Shown here: positions 9,131-17,566 of the stretch, piece by piece
Numbering within the stretch: position 1 is the first letter of the stretch
Layout of the letters: each line of letters opens with the position of its first letter
DNA from: Opitutaceae bacterium
GTDB lineage: Bacteria; Verrucomicrobiota; Verrucomicrobiia; Opitutales; Opitutaceae
DNA length: 64,000 nt
NCBI GenBank assembly: GCA_028284235.1
Contig: JANQSC010000023.1
Coordinates: 171,541-235,540 of the forward strand
Direction of reading: 5' to 3'
Translations under genes and position numbers: made by a program
The notes under the pieces: model-generated
Database searches by the model: none
What the model saw: the letters and a program-made list of their open reading frames with translations, nothing else
What the model was told of the DNA's origin: nothing

Positions 9131-9964
9131 ATGCAAAGAGAAAACGCTATGATGTGGAGCGATCCTTGCTTGGAGGGTCTTGAGCTTCTTTACGCAAAGT
9201 ACAGTCGCCATCACTTCTCTTCACACAGTCATGACACGTATTCTATCGCGAGTGTATTGAAAGGTCGTTTTTCCATCCGCCAGGGATCGAGCGCAACTAT
9301 TGGAGCGCATGACATCCTAATTATACCTCCCGGCGAAACGCACGCAGGTGGGTGCGTAGGCGATGAAGGTTGCACGTATCGCATGTACTATCCAAGCGTC
9401 GCCATGATTAGCGAGTTGGTGAGTCAAGTAACGGGTCAAGAAAATCGGATTCCAAATTTCCCTCTGATCATCAAGAATGACAGGCGTTTGGCCGAGGCGC
9501 TTTACTCTACCCATAAGACATTGCAGACATCGGATCCCTCTCTTCTGGAGCGAGAAACGATTGTATCGCAGGTGTTTTCCAAACTCATTGTCAGACACGC
9601 AGAAGGAGTTGCGTCATCAAAGCGAAATTTTGTGGAATCAAAGCATGTCCACCGTTTGAAGCGGATTCTGGAAGATCGCTATTCTGAGAACTTGAATTTG
9701 AAGGACTTAGCGAATGAAGTAGGTTTGAGTCCGTTTCATTTGCTGCGGACCTTTAAAGCTGCGACTGGGAAAACCCCTTATTTCTATCTGACGAATATTC
9801 GTCTTGGTAAAGCGAAGTCTTTCTTGAAGAAAGATATGCCTATCGCTCAAGTCGCGTATGAAACCGGTTTTACAGATCAGAGCCAATTTAGTAAGCGATT
9901 TAGGGCTATCGTTGGACTAACACCTGGTCAGTACCAACGTAGCAGCAATAATCCACAATACTAG
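9131..9964 (+). CDS. AraC-family transcriptional regulator
   Basis: 277 residues. N-terminal cupin-type sensing domain (about 10-110) with histidines in RHHFSSHSHDTYSI and PPGETHAGG, then a double helix-turn-helix AraC domain (about 180-275): LKDLANEVGLSPFHLLRTFK and IAQVAYETGFTDQSQFSKRF, closed by GLTPGQYQ. Such proteins usually activate a neighbouring gene on binding a small ligand. A second ATG at 9149, preceded by AAGAGAA, is an equally good start. The next gene on the same strand is a methyltransferase 161 nt away, a possible target. The pair sits between the PadR remnant and PadR-4 and looks like an insertion into the permease array. Confidence 0.88.
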   Translation: MQRENAMMWSDPCLEGLELLYAKYSRHHFSSHSHDTYSIASVLKGRFSIRQGSSATIGAHDILIIPPGETHAGGCVGDEGCTYRMYYPSVAMISELVSQVTGQENRIPNFPLIIKNDRRLAEALYSTHKTLQTSDPSLLERETIVSQVFSKLIVRHAEGVASSKRNFVESKHVHRLKRILEDRYSENLNLKDLANEVGLSPFHLLRTFKAATGKTPYFYLTNIRLGKAKSFLKKDMPIAQVAYETGFTDQSQFSKRFRAIVGLTPGQYQRSSNNPQY

Positions 9965-10125
9965 TTCTTGTTTCTTGGTGTAGGGTTGGTTGAACAAGGG
10001 CAAGGATGGATTTGGTGAGATAGCTTCAAAACCGATCCTTCGAGTTTTCAGGGCTCTCTCAGTCCATACGGAAGTTCGAGGAAGACAATTCGAAGCTCAG
10101 ATTGCCGTCATAACCTAAAAGGAAA

Positions 10126-10803
10126 ATGGAAGACCAGGAATCTGCGCACGAGTATTTTGGAGCAATTGCGGAAGAATATAGTTCTCTTGTCGAACGGGCA
10201 ATGCCGTCCTATCAACGCATGCTCAGCGCGGTGCTGGAATATAATCCCACGGAGTCCCAGTCTGTAGTCGACCTCGGTTGCGGGACTGGAAACTTGACGG
10301 TGTTGTTGGCAAATAGCTTTCCCGATGCACGGCTTACGGCGCTAGACGGATCAGCCAAGATGTTGGATCTTACAGAAACTCGATTGGCTCCGAAATCGAT
10401 TACTAAAGTTGTGGCGCAGTTTGAAAAAACTTCTTTCCCAAAAAACTCCTTCGATCTAGTGACGTCTTGCTTGGCGCTACATCATATAAAAGCGCCTGAG
10501 CGCTTCTTCAAGCGGGTAAGCAACTGGTTGAGGCCCGGAGGCACTCTTATTTTTGGTGACCAGTTTCGCTCTGCGAAACCGGAACATGACCGACTCAATT
10601 GGAAACGGCTTGTGCAATATTGGAACGAGCCGGGTCACCTTAGCGAACAGGAGCAAGGGAGCTTAGAAAGGCACCGAGAAAAGCATGATCACTATATCGA
10701 TCTCGATACTCTTTTCCAATATCTACGCTCCGTCGGTTTTTGCGAAATCGATTGTGTCTGGCGAGATGGAATGCTAGGGGTTGTTTCCGCAAAAGTCGCT
10801 TAA
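10126..10803 (+). CDS. Class I SAM-dependent methyltransferase
   Basis: 225 residues with the Rossmann SAM-binding motif VVDLGCGTG (47-55), an acidic residue after strand 2 (LTALDGS, D74), and the post-strand-4 segment FDLVTSCLALHHI followed by LRPGGTLIFGD. The protein is soluble. The methyl acceptor cannot be told: the family covers quinones, small metabolites and tRNA enzymes. It follows the AraC gene and ends 82 nt before the PadR-4 operator. Confidence 0.85.
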   Translation: MEDQESAHEYFGAIAEEYSSLVERAMPSYQRMLSAVLEYNPTESQSVVDLGCGTGNLTVLLANSFPDARLTALDGSAKMLDLTETRLAPKSITKVVAQFEKTSFPKNSFDLVTSCLALHHIKAPERFFKRVSNWLRPGGTLIFGDQFRSAKPEHDRLNWKRLVQYWNEPGHLSEQEQGSLERHREKHDHYIDLDTLFQYLRSVGFCEIDCVWRDGMLGVVSAKVA

Positions 10804-10885
10804 ATCTAAAGCTGTGGGTTTCGCCATCGATGCGCTACTCTGATTCAATATCGATTGATCTGTATGTGGCTTTGAAATTGGAATG

Positions 10886-10942
10886 GCACTTTCCCCTTGA
10901 CCAATAAGGGGAAAGTGCTTTCCCTTGTGCAAAAAGGGAAAG
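10886..10942 (+). promoter_or_regulatory. Two large tandem palindromes, operator of PadR-4
   Basis: The first palindrome is perfect with 13-bp arms, GCACTTTCCCCTT-N7-AAGGGGAAAGTGC (10886-10918). The second, 9-bp arms CTTTCCCTT-N7-AAGGGAAAG (10918-10942), shares one base with it. Centres are 28 bp apart. The second ends 3 nt before the ATG at 10946. The first could also act as a hairpin behind the methyltransferase gene. Confidence 0.7.
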
Positions 10943-10945
10943 AGT

Positions 10946-11275
10946 ATGACGAAACACGTATTTCCGCAGGGGGCGCTTGAGATGCTCATCATGAAGGTGC
11001 TTTCGAGCGGTTCACATCACGGTTGGGGGATTGCCCAGAAGATTCACTTGCTCTCGAGCGAGGCGCTGAAGGTGGAGGAGGGCTCGCTTTATCCGACGCT
11101 TTCGCGAATGCAGCAACGGGGTTGGATTAAGGGGAAGCTGGGCGTATCCGAGAACAACCGACAGGCGAAATTCTATAAGCTGACGGCACTGGGCAGAATG
11201 CATCTGAAGAAGGAGCAAGAGCGCTGGGAGTCGATGGCGGCGGCGATTGCGGAGGTGCTGCAGTCGCAGGGCTAG
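10946..11275 (+). CDS. PadR-4: PadR-family transcriptional regulator
   Basis: 109 residues from ATG 10946; an in-frame TTG at 10925 is inside the operator and is rejected. Winged helix: PQGALEMLIMKVL, HHGWGIAQKIHLL, EEGSLYPTLSRMQQRGW, then a C-terminal helix (RMHLKKEQERWESM). It is the parent sequence of the remnant at 8786 and resembles the frameshifted PadR-10 (both HGWGIAQ). ADOP-4 follows 30 nt later. Confidence 0.9.
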   Translation: MTKHVFPQGALEMLIMKVLSSGSHHGWGIAQKIHLLSSEALKVEEGSLYPTLSRMQQRGWIKGKLGVSENNRQAKFYKLTALGRMHLKKEQERWESMAAAIAEVLQSQG

Positions 11276-11305
11276 ATTGGGGAATTTTATTTGGGAGGAG
11301 GACGT

Positions 11306-13990
11306 ATGCTGACGAAGTTGCTAGAGTGGTACTATCGATGGAAAAACTGGCTCGTCGGGTTGTTCTTTCCGCTTCGTCTGGAAAGGGAGATGGAGATCGA
11401 AATGCAGAGTCACCTGCAATTCGCGATGGAGAGCCACGAGCAAACGGGCATGTCGGCGGGTGCAGCCCGCAAGGCGGCGCTCAAGGGCTTCGGGAATGTG
11501 GAGTCTTTGAAGGAAGATTGCCGCGATTCGTGGGGCGCGCGTGTGGTGACGGACTTGATACGGGATGGGCGCTACTCGGCCCGGTCCCTTTGGAAGAGCA
11601 GAGGGTTCAGTGTGGCGGTCGTTTCCACCCTGGCTCTCTGTATTGGGGCGAATATCGCGATTTTCTCCGCCCTCTATCACTTCGTGCTGAAAGGGTTGCC
11701 GTTCGACGATCCGGAACGAATCGCCCGCGTTTTCTACGTGTCTCGGGACACGACGCACAAGAGTTTGGCCATGGGCAGCATATTGGATGGCGCGTCCTAT
11801 TATCAGTACGACGACTTTAGGAAGGAGACGGACCTTTTCGAGGCGATATCGATTCACTACTACGTTTCCGGTATTTCCGAATCGACCCAATTGAAAGGGG
11901 TTCACGCGACCGCTAGTTTCTTCGATGTAATGCGGGTGAAGCCGGTTTTGGGCCGTTTTTATAGCGAAGACGAAACCTATCCGACCGAATCGAATGTGGT
12001 TGTGCTCTCTCAATCGCTGTGGGAGAGCCGGTACGATTCCGATCCCAACGTGATCGGGAAGGAGATGGCGTTTTTGAACAAGCCGTCCCGGACGATCATC
12101 GGCGTAGCGCCTCGGTCCTTGGAGCTCTTCGACCGGGGAATCCGTTTTTTCTCCCCCTACAGGCACCGCATTGTCGAAGGGAAACGCGTTCCCGACAGCG
12201 CTTTGTGGATACGGCTGAAGCCGGGCGTGAGCCATGATCAGGTTGCTCAGCGACTGCTTGCCATCGAAAAGAACTGGAACGAGGAAAACGCGACCGCAGT
12301 GGAGCAGCACATATTCGAGCGGGACCAGCGGCGGTTCCTGTTCGATCTTCCTCACCCCTTTGAAAACCAATTAAAATTGCTGCAGGTGGGCGCCTTGTTC
12401 GTGCTCTTGATTGGTTGCGTCAACGTGGCGAACTTGTTGCTGAGCCGGGCAAACCGAAGGCAGAACGAGTTGTCGATTCGCTACTCCTGCGGGGCGGGGC
12501 GTGTGGCAATTGGGAGGGTGATGCTTTCCGAGAGTCTGCTGCTGGCGTTGTTGGGGGCCATGGTCGGTTCGGTTTTAGCGGTTTTCGGCCTGCATGCTGT
12601 CAACCACTACTTGACCGCTTTGGATCCCACAGCGGCGGCGGCCTTGATCGACGGAACGATCATTCTTTGGATATTAGGCGCGGCTTTGGTGATCGCGCTT
12701 GTCATGGGGCTGCTGCCGTTCGCGCTACTTTGGAGATCAGGGTGTATAAAAAAACTCGATACGAGTGGCCGAATGAGTTCGTCAAGCCTCAGTTCTCGCG
12801 CCTTGAGCAACGGATTGGTGGTTTTGCAAGTTTCGATTACCTGCGCGTTGTTGATCGGGGCGGGGTTGCTCACGCGCAGCCTTTACAAAGTGATGCAGAC
12901 CGATCCCGGCTTCGATCCGACCCAAGTGATACAAGCTCGCGTAAAATTGAGGGAAGTCTACAAGGACAATACGCATTGGGTGGGCGCCCGGACACGTATT
13001 CTGGAGTCCATGCGGGAGATCGCTGGAGTCGAAGCGGTCGGATTTCGCTATGGTATGGACCGGGCGTTCTATCGGACGAAGGGGAGGGGGTCCCAGTACG
13101 CGGTGAAAGGGATTCCTGTGCCCGACGGCGAAAATGGGTTTTCGGTTCAGATGAAGTGGGTGGATGGAGAGTTCTTCGATGCCATGGGAGTGGCGTTCTT
13201 GAGCGGTCGACCGTTTGTACGAAAGGAAGTGAGGGGACGAGAGTATATCGTCGATCAAGCCTTTGTGGAACGGTACCTGGATGGGAAAGAGGCGATCGGG
13301 ATGGAACTGGATCGCCGATTCAGCATTCCCAAACCCAATGCGGAGTGGGGCCGCATTGTGGGCGTGGTCAGCCAGATCAACTATGAAGGGCGCGATGCGC
13401 CCGACGGGCTTCCATTGGTGTATGAAAACGCCAATGATGGTAGACCCTTGTGGGGATTCCTGATTACCTTGAGAACCCGCCGATCGCTGGAGAGCATCGC
13501 TCCGGAAATGCAGACAAAACTGCGTGAGGTACACCCGAACCTCCACTTGTACGATGCAAATACCTTGGATGTTCCCTACGAAGGCCTGAACTTGGAACGT
13601 CGCGGAATGGCTTTGCTGATCGGCTTGTTCGCGGGGCTCGCCCTCGTCTTGTCGGCAATCGGCATCTACGGTGTTCTCGCCTACAGCGTGGAGCAGCGCC
13701 GTCGTGAGATCGGAATCCGCGCCGCGATTGGGGCGACCCGGTCCGAGGTGCTCGGCATGGTGATGAATCAAGGCTTGCGGAGAACGTTGATTGGATTGGG
13801 GCTGGGCTTGCTCGGGTCACTATACCTGAATCGTTTCCTGGAAAGCCAGTTGTTCGATATTTCCCGTCTGGATACAGTGACCTACCTTGCGACGCTTTCC
13901 GTTTTAGTAGGCGTCGCTGTGCTCGCCAGCTATCTGCCCGGCCGAAGGGCCGTGAAAATCGACCCGTCGGAAGCGCTGCGGGCGGAGTAG
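11306..13990 (+). CDS. ADOP-4: duplicated MacB/FtsX-like permease
   Basis: 894 residues from ATG 11306, which has a strong GGAGGAGG ribosome-binding site 5 nt upstream; the in-frame TTG at 11291 lies over that site and is rejected. Prefix domain with LEREMEIEMQSHL and RDSWGARVVTDLIRD, TM1 near 100-120, first FtsX from about 357 (LLIGCVNVANLLLSR), TM5 near 500-525, last FtsX from about 767 (SAIGIYGVLAYSVEQRRREIGIR), tail DPSEALRAE. It belongs with ADOP-6 and ADOP-10 by the GCVN(V/I)ANL motif. No ATPase domain. Confidence 0.88.
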   Translation: MLTKLLEWYYRWKNWLVGLFFPLRLEREMEIEMQSHLQFAMESHEQTGMSAGAARKAALKGFGNVESLKEDCRDSWGARVVTDLIRDGRYSARSLWKSRGFSVAVVSTLALCIGANIAIFSALYHFVLKGLPFDDPERIARVFYVSRDTTHKSLAMGSILDGASYYQYDDFRKETDLFEAISIHYYVSGISESTQLKGVHATASFFDVMRVKPVLGRFYSEDETYPTESNVVVLSQSLWESRYDSDPNVIGKEMAFLNKPSRTIIGVAPRSLELFDRGIRFFSPYRHRIVEGKRVPDSALWIRLKPGVSHDQVAQRLLAIEKNWNEENATAVEQHIFERDQRRFLFDLPHPFENQLKLLQVGALFVLLIGCVNVANLLLSRANRRQNELSIRYSCGAGRVAIGRVMLSESLLLALLGAMVGSVLAVFGLHAVNHYLTALDPTAAAALIDGTIILWILGAALVIALVMGLLPFALLWRSGCIKKLDTSGRMSSSSLSSRALSNGLVVLQVSITCALLIGAGLLTRSLYKVMQTDPGFDPTQVIQARVKLREVYKDNTHWVGARTRILESMREIAGVEAVGFRYGMDRAFYRTKGRGSQYAVKGIPVPDGENGFSVQMKWVDGEFFDAMGVAFLSGRPFVRKEVRGREYIVDQAFVERYLDGKEAIGMELDRRFSIPKPNAEWGRIVGVVSQINYEGRDAPDGLPLVYENANDGRPLWGFLITLRTRRSLESIAPEMQTKLREVHPNLHLYDANTLDVPYEGLNLERRGMALLIGLFAGLALVLSAIGIYGVLAYSVEQRRREIGIRAAIGATRSEVLGMVMNQGLRRTLIGLGLGLLGSLYLNRFLESQLFDISRLDTVTYLATLSVLVGVAVLASYLPGRRAVKIDPSEALRAE

Positions 13991-14065
13991 GGTTGAGGAG
14001 TGAATTGTGAAGTGTGAGTAGCGAGGCGAGAGTCTGGCTGTATCGGAATTTCATCAAAGTGGCTT

Positions 14066-14118
14066 TCCTAGAAATTCTAGGAGAAAAGACTTGCCCTCTC
14101 TCCTAGAAATCCTAGGAG
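14066..14118 (+). promoter_or_regulatory. Tandem palindromic operators of PadR-5
   Basis: TCCTAGAA-A-TTCTAGGA (14066-14082, 8-bp arms) and CTCCTAG-N5-CTAGGAG (14100-14118) share the core CCTAG...CTAGG with centres about 35 bp apart. The GGAG of the second palindrome doubles as the Shine-Dalgarno site for the ATG at 14127, so a bound regulator or RNA hairpin here would directly affect translation. Confidence 0.65.
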
Positions 14119-14126
14119 TAGGGTTT

Positions 14127-14462
14127 ATGGGCAATTCGAAACCGGATTTATTGAAGGGGACCTTGGATCTGTTGATCCTTAAGGCATTGAGGCGGGAGAG
14201 CCCGATGCATGGGTATGGCATATCGGTGATGATACGGCAGTGGTCGGACGAGGTCTTGCAGGTGGAGCAAGGCTCGCTTTATCCGGCTCTTTACCGGCTT
14301 GAGGAGAAGGGGCTGATCGATTTCGAGTGGGGTGTATCCGAAAACAACCGACGGGGGAAATTCTACAAGTTGACTGCGGAAGGAGAGAGCTTCCTCGACG
14401 AGGCGCTGGCCAATTGGAGGAGCGTGTCGAAGGCGATCAATCGAGTGCTGCAGATCGGTTAG
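14127..14462 (+). CDS. PadR-5: PadR-family transcriptional regulator
   Basis: 111 residues from ATG 14127. The longer frame from 14091 begins within the operator palindrome region and adds residues no paralogue has. Winged-helix segments LLKGTLDLLILKAL, MHGYGISVMIRQ and EQGSLYPALYRLEEKG are clear, and the C-terminal part GVSENNRRGKFYKLT is as in its sisters. ADOP-5 starts 4 nt after the stop. Confidence 0.9.
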   Translation: MGNSKPDLLKGTLDLLILKALRRESPMHGYGISVMIRQWSDEVLQVEQGSLYPALYRLEEKGLIDFEWGVSENNRRGKFYKLTAEGESFLDEALANWRSVSKAINRVLQIG

Positions 14463-14466
14463 CTTT

Positions 14467-17172
14467 ATGGGTTTGTGGAGGACAGCGAAGTATCGCATCC
14501 GGGCATTGTTCGGAGCGGAGCGTCTCGATTCGGAGATGGACGGCGAGATGCGTTTCCACATCGAGATGCTCGCGCGCGAATACGAAGCGGACGGCTTGGA
14601 TCCGAAGGCGGCGAAGAAGAAAGCTCACGTGGATTTTGGCGGTTTGGAGAAGATGAAGGAGGAGACCCGCGACTCTTGGGGCACGCGTGTCGTTGTGGAT
14701 CTGATACGCGGTTTCCAGTTCGGGCTGCGCCTGTGTCTTCGCTATAAAAGCTCCAGTGTTTTGTCGGTGATCGTGCTTTCTATAGGTATCGGAATTTCCG
14801 TTGTCATTTACATCGCGACCGCTCCTTTTTTAGAGTTTAGCAGTGGCGCCGAATTTGATGAACGGCATCTTTTCCTCGAATGGGAAACAGGGAGCTCGAA
14901 TCGCAAGCTTCTCAATAGCCATGATTTCAAAGTATTCCGAGAGGAGGTAGAATCCCTCGGAGATTTGATTGGCTTCCAAACCTCTTCTGGCTGGATTCAT
15001 CTTCCAGGCGAAAGGGATGAGGTTGAGCAATTCAATGGTGCATTCGTGACATCCAATTTCTTCAGTCTGACGAATATAACCCCTTTGCTGGGTCGTGTTT
15101 TTCTTAGTCGACAGGCGGATTTTGAAAAGACCACTGAGATCGTAATCTCGGATGCGCTATGGAATGAACTCTACTCTCGCGATGAAGCTGCGGTGGGTTC
15201 AGTTGTCATCGTCAATGACCAGGAATGTGTTGTTGTAGGGGTTATGCCAAAGGAGTTTGGTTTTCCTTACAGTCAGAAGTTTTGGATTGCGAGTGAATGG
15301 AAGCAATTTGACGGAGCTAGGCGAGACAAGATTCCAAATCTTTCCGTCATTGGAAAGCTCACACATGGAGTTTCCATTGATAAAGCTCGGTTGGAATTAA
15401 ACACCCTCGCGGCCAATTTGGCGGTATCGTATCCAGAGACAAATGAGCAGTTGATACGTGTTCGCTTGAGTCTTTGTAAGGTCATCTACGGAAATGAGGG
15501 CGCTGGTTCTATTTTAGTCCTTAGATATGCAGCATCCATTCTTGTGCTGCTTGTGGCTTGCGTGAATGTATTTCAAGTATTGGTCTCTCGAACCGCAGGT
15601 CGCAGTCATGAGTTAGCTGTTCGATGCAGCCTTGGAGCTAAGAGAAATCACATAATGTGGCAGGTTGTGGTAGACGGACTCGTGCTCGCGGGTTTGGGCG
15701 CGCTCTTGGGGATCGGTTTGGCTGCAGTGGGATTAAAAGTCATATCTGCCTATTTATCGAGGTTCACAACTCTGTCTGGAATGTTCGATCTTAGCTTGGA
15801 ACCGAGAGTAATCCTATTCGCTGGTGGGGCCGCTGTCTTTTCCGGCTTGGTGGCAAGTCTGCTCCCTGCCTGGCGTGCTTCCAAAGCAAATACGTTTGAT
15901 GTGCTCAAGGACGATTCGAAGAGTTCTTCCAGTGTCTATATCGGTCGTTTGTCCAAGGCGATTGTCATTTCGCAAGTGGCTTTCTCGTCGCTGGTGATTT
16001 TCTTTTGCTTGTCGTTCCTGTTCTTTATTCGAGCTCAAGGAGCCGATCAGTTGGAACTTCCCTATAGTGAGAAAACGGTGCTCACAGCGCTGTTGTGGCT
16101 TGGGGCGGATGATCAGTTGCGGAAAGGAGATCCTCAAGATCTGAGGCAGTTCTATAGAGAGTTGGATCAACGATTAACGGGCAACTTGGGAGTGTATGCG
16201 GTGGCTCTTACGACGTCGGATTATGGTTTAGGGGCGAATGGAGGACAGTTTCGTTTCGATGACATTGATCAGGACGAGTGGCGTGATGCAGGTCTTGAAG
16301 TGGTTACGCCAAATCTACTGAAGGTATACGGGCTGGACATGATATCGGGCGAGATGATTGACGATTTCGATACGTCGGATTCGGTTCCTGTGTGTGTTGT
16401 AGATGAGGAGTTTGTTGCAGTTCATTGTAAGGGTGTTGATCCAATTGGATTGCGTGTGAAAGTGAAACGGTGGCAAAAGCCAGAAAGCGCTGACTGGATA
16501 ACCATTGTGGGTGTTATACCCAACTTGAAACCGAAAACACCGTTCCCTTCATCTGGAAATATTTTGGTTCCTTATACTCAAATGCGGAGTTGGCAACCTT
16601 CCTTGCTTGTTGGGGCGATTGATGCTGGAAATTCTGAGCTTCGTCGAGCAGTGAGAGAGAGTTTGAGAAACACGGCTCCATCGGTTCAAATTTTTGGAGG
16701 CGTTCAGACGGTAGAGGAACGCCTTGGAGTATTTTTTGGAATTATGGAATCCAGCTTTAAGGCGGGAGGAGTATTCGGCGTTTCAGCGCTCGCGGTCTCA
16801 CTCATCGGGCTTTATTCGATTGTTGCGTTCACGACCGCCCAACGACGCAAAGAGTTCGGAATTCGCATGGCTGTCGGAGCTGATAAGTGGGGAATTGCTC
16901 AGACGATCCTCAAGCCATGGGTAATTACGACTGCGCTCGGATTGGCGTTGGGCGCTCTGCTGATTGCTTTTCTCCCGCATTTGCTTTTGGATTCAGGTGC
17001 GGGTGGACCTATGGCATCACTGTTTGATGAGTCGTTTGATTTAATGGGATTGGTAATGAAGTCCTTTCTGTTGACGGTTCTTATAGTTTGCTTCGCAAAT
17101 CTGATGAGTATGATTGCTCCGACATGGCAAGCGGCGCGGGTCAATCCGATGGATGTGATACGGGACGAATGA
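14467..17172 (+). CDS. ADOP-5: divergent duplicated MacB/FtsX-like permease
   Basis: 901 residues. The prefix (RLDSEMDGEMRFHIEML, then RDSWGTRVVVDLIRG) is like its neighbours, but the membrane and periplasmic parts diverge most in the array: the first FtsX motif is VLLVACVNVFQVLVSR (about 350) and TM5 (about 500) is SQVAFSSLVIFFCLSFLFF, not the usual LLIGAGLL type. The last FtsX is SLIGLYSIVAFTTAQRRKEF (about 775). There is a short insertion near residue 845 (DSGAGGPMASLFDESF). Despite this, 32 nt around RDSWG are identical to ADOP-6. Tail NPMDVIRDE. Likely a different substrate; unknown. Confidence 0.86.
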   Translation: MGLWRTAKYRIRALFGAERLDSEMDGEMRFHIEMLAREYEADGLDPKAAKKKAHVDFGGLEKMKEETRDSWGTRVVVDLIRGFQFGLRLCLRYKSSSVLSVIVLSIGIGISVVIYIATAPFLEFSSGAEFDERHLFLEWETGSSNRKLLNSHDFKVFREEVESLGDLIGFQTSSGWIHLPGERDEVEQFNGAFVTSNFFSLTNITPLLGRVFLSRQADFEKTTEIVISDALWNELYSRDEAAVGSVVIVNDQECVVVGVMPKEFGFPYSQKFWIASEWKQFDGARRDKIPNLSVIGKLTHGVSIDKARLELNTLAANLAVSYPETNEQLIRVRLSLCKVIYGNEGAGSILVLRYAASILVLLVACVNVFQVLVSRTAGRSHELAVRCSLGAKRNHIMWQVVVDGLVLAGLGALLGIGLAAVGLKVISAYLSRFTTLSGMFDLSLEPRVILFAGGAAVFSGLVASLLPAWRASKANTFDVLKDDSKSSSSVYIGRLSKAIVISQVAFSSLVIFFCLSFLFFIRAQGADQLELPYSEKTVLTALLWLGADDQLRKGDPQDLRQFYRELDQRLTGNLGVYAVALTTSDYGLGANGGQFRFDDIDQDEWRDAGLEVVTPNLLKVYGLDMISGEMIDDFDTSDSVPVCVVDEEFVAVHCKGVDPIGLRVKVKRWQKPESADWITIVGVIPNLKPKTPFPSSGNILVPYTQMRSWQPSLLVGAIDAGNSELRRAVRESLRNTAPSVQIFGGVQTVEERLGVFFGIMESSFKAGGVFGVSALAVSLIGLYSIVAFTTAQRRKEFGIRMAVGADKWGIAQTILKPWVITTALGLALGALLIAFLPHLLLDSGAGGPMASLFDESFDLMGLVMKSFLLTVLIVCFANLMSMIAPTWQAARVNPMDVIRDE

Positions 17173-17192
17173 AGTGGCCGTGAATATATATG

Positions 17193-17228
17193 TTGACTAT
17201 CGACATGTGAGATGTCGTTTATCGACAT
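17193..17228 (+). promoter_or_regulatory. Promoter and palindromic operator of PadR-6
   Basis: TTGACT (17193-17198) is followed by a perfect palindrome CGACAT-N5-ATGTCG (17201-17217) and a further TCGACAT half-site touching the ATG at 17229. The whole block closely matches the one before PadR-2, differing at only a few bases. No Shine-Dalgarno site is present. Confidence 0.65.
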
Positions 17229-17561
17229 ATGAAGAAGAGCAACGCTGAATTGCTGCATGGGACTTTGGAGCTACTTATCCTGCGGCTGATCCGGTCGAAG
17301 AAGCGGCATGGCTACGAGATCGCTAAGCAGATCCAGGCGTTTTCGAAGGACACGCTGGTGGTGGGGCAGGGCTCTTTGTACCCGGCGTTGCACCGCTTGG
17401 AACACAAGGGGCTGATCCAGTCCAGTTGGGGAAAGTCGGAGACGGGCCGAAGGGTGAAATTCTACGAGCCTACCGAGAGTGGCGCGGCCCAGTTGAAGGA
17501 AGAGGTCTCCTACTGGGAAGAGTTCAGCGGGATTATTAACCTCATTATCCGAGAAGGGTAG
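17229..17561 (+). CDS. PadR-6: PadR-family transcriptional regulator
   Basis: 110 residues, the same length as PadR-2 and mostly identical to it (ELLHGTLELLILRL, KKRHGYEIAKQIQ, GQGSLYPALHRLEHKG, EEVSYW). This suggests a recent duplication of regulator plus operator. Five nucleotides separate its stop from the ADOP-6 start. Shared operator sequence predicts that PadR-2 and PadR-6 bind each other's sites. Confidence 0.9.
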   Translation: MKKSNAELLHGTLELLILRLIRSKKRHGYEIAKQIQAFSKDTLVVGQGSLYPALHRLEHKGLIQSSWGKSETGRRVKFYEPTESGAAQLKEEVSYWEEFSGIINLIIREG

Positions 17562-17566
17562 CGAAG

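Noticed and set aside
11321..12370. 349-codon minus-strand frame inside ADOP-4
   Set aside because: No start context or domain, and it is antisense to a strongly conserved permease frame.
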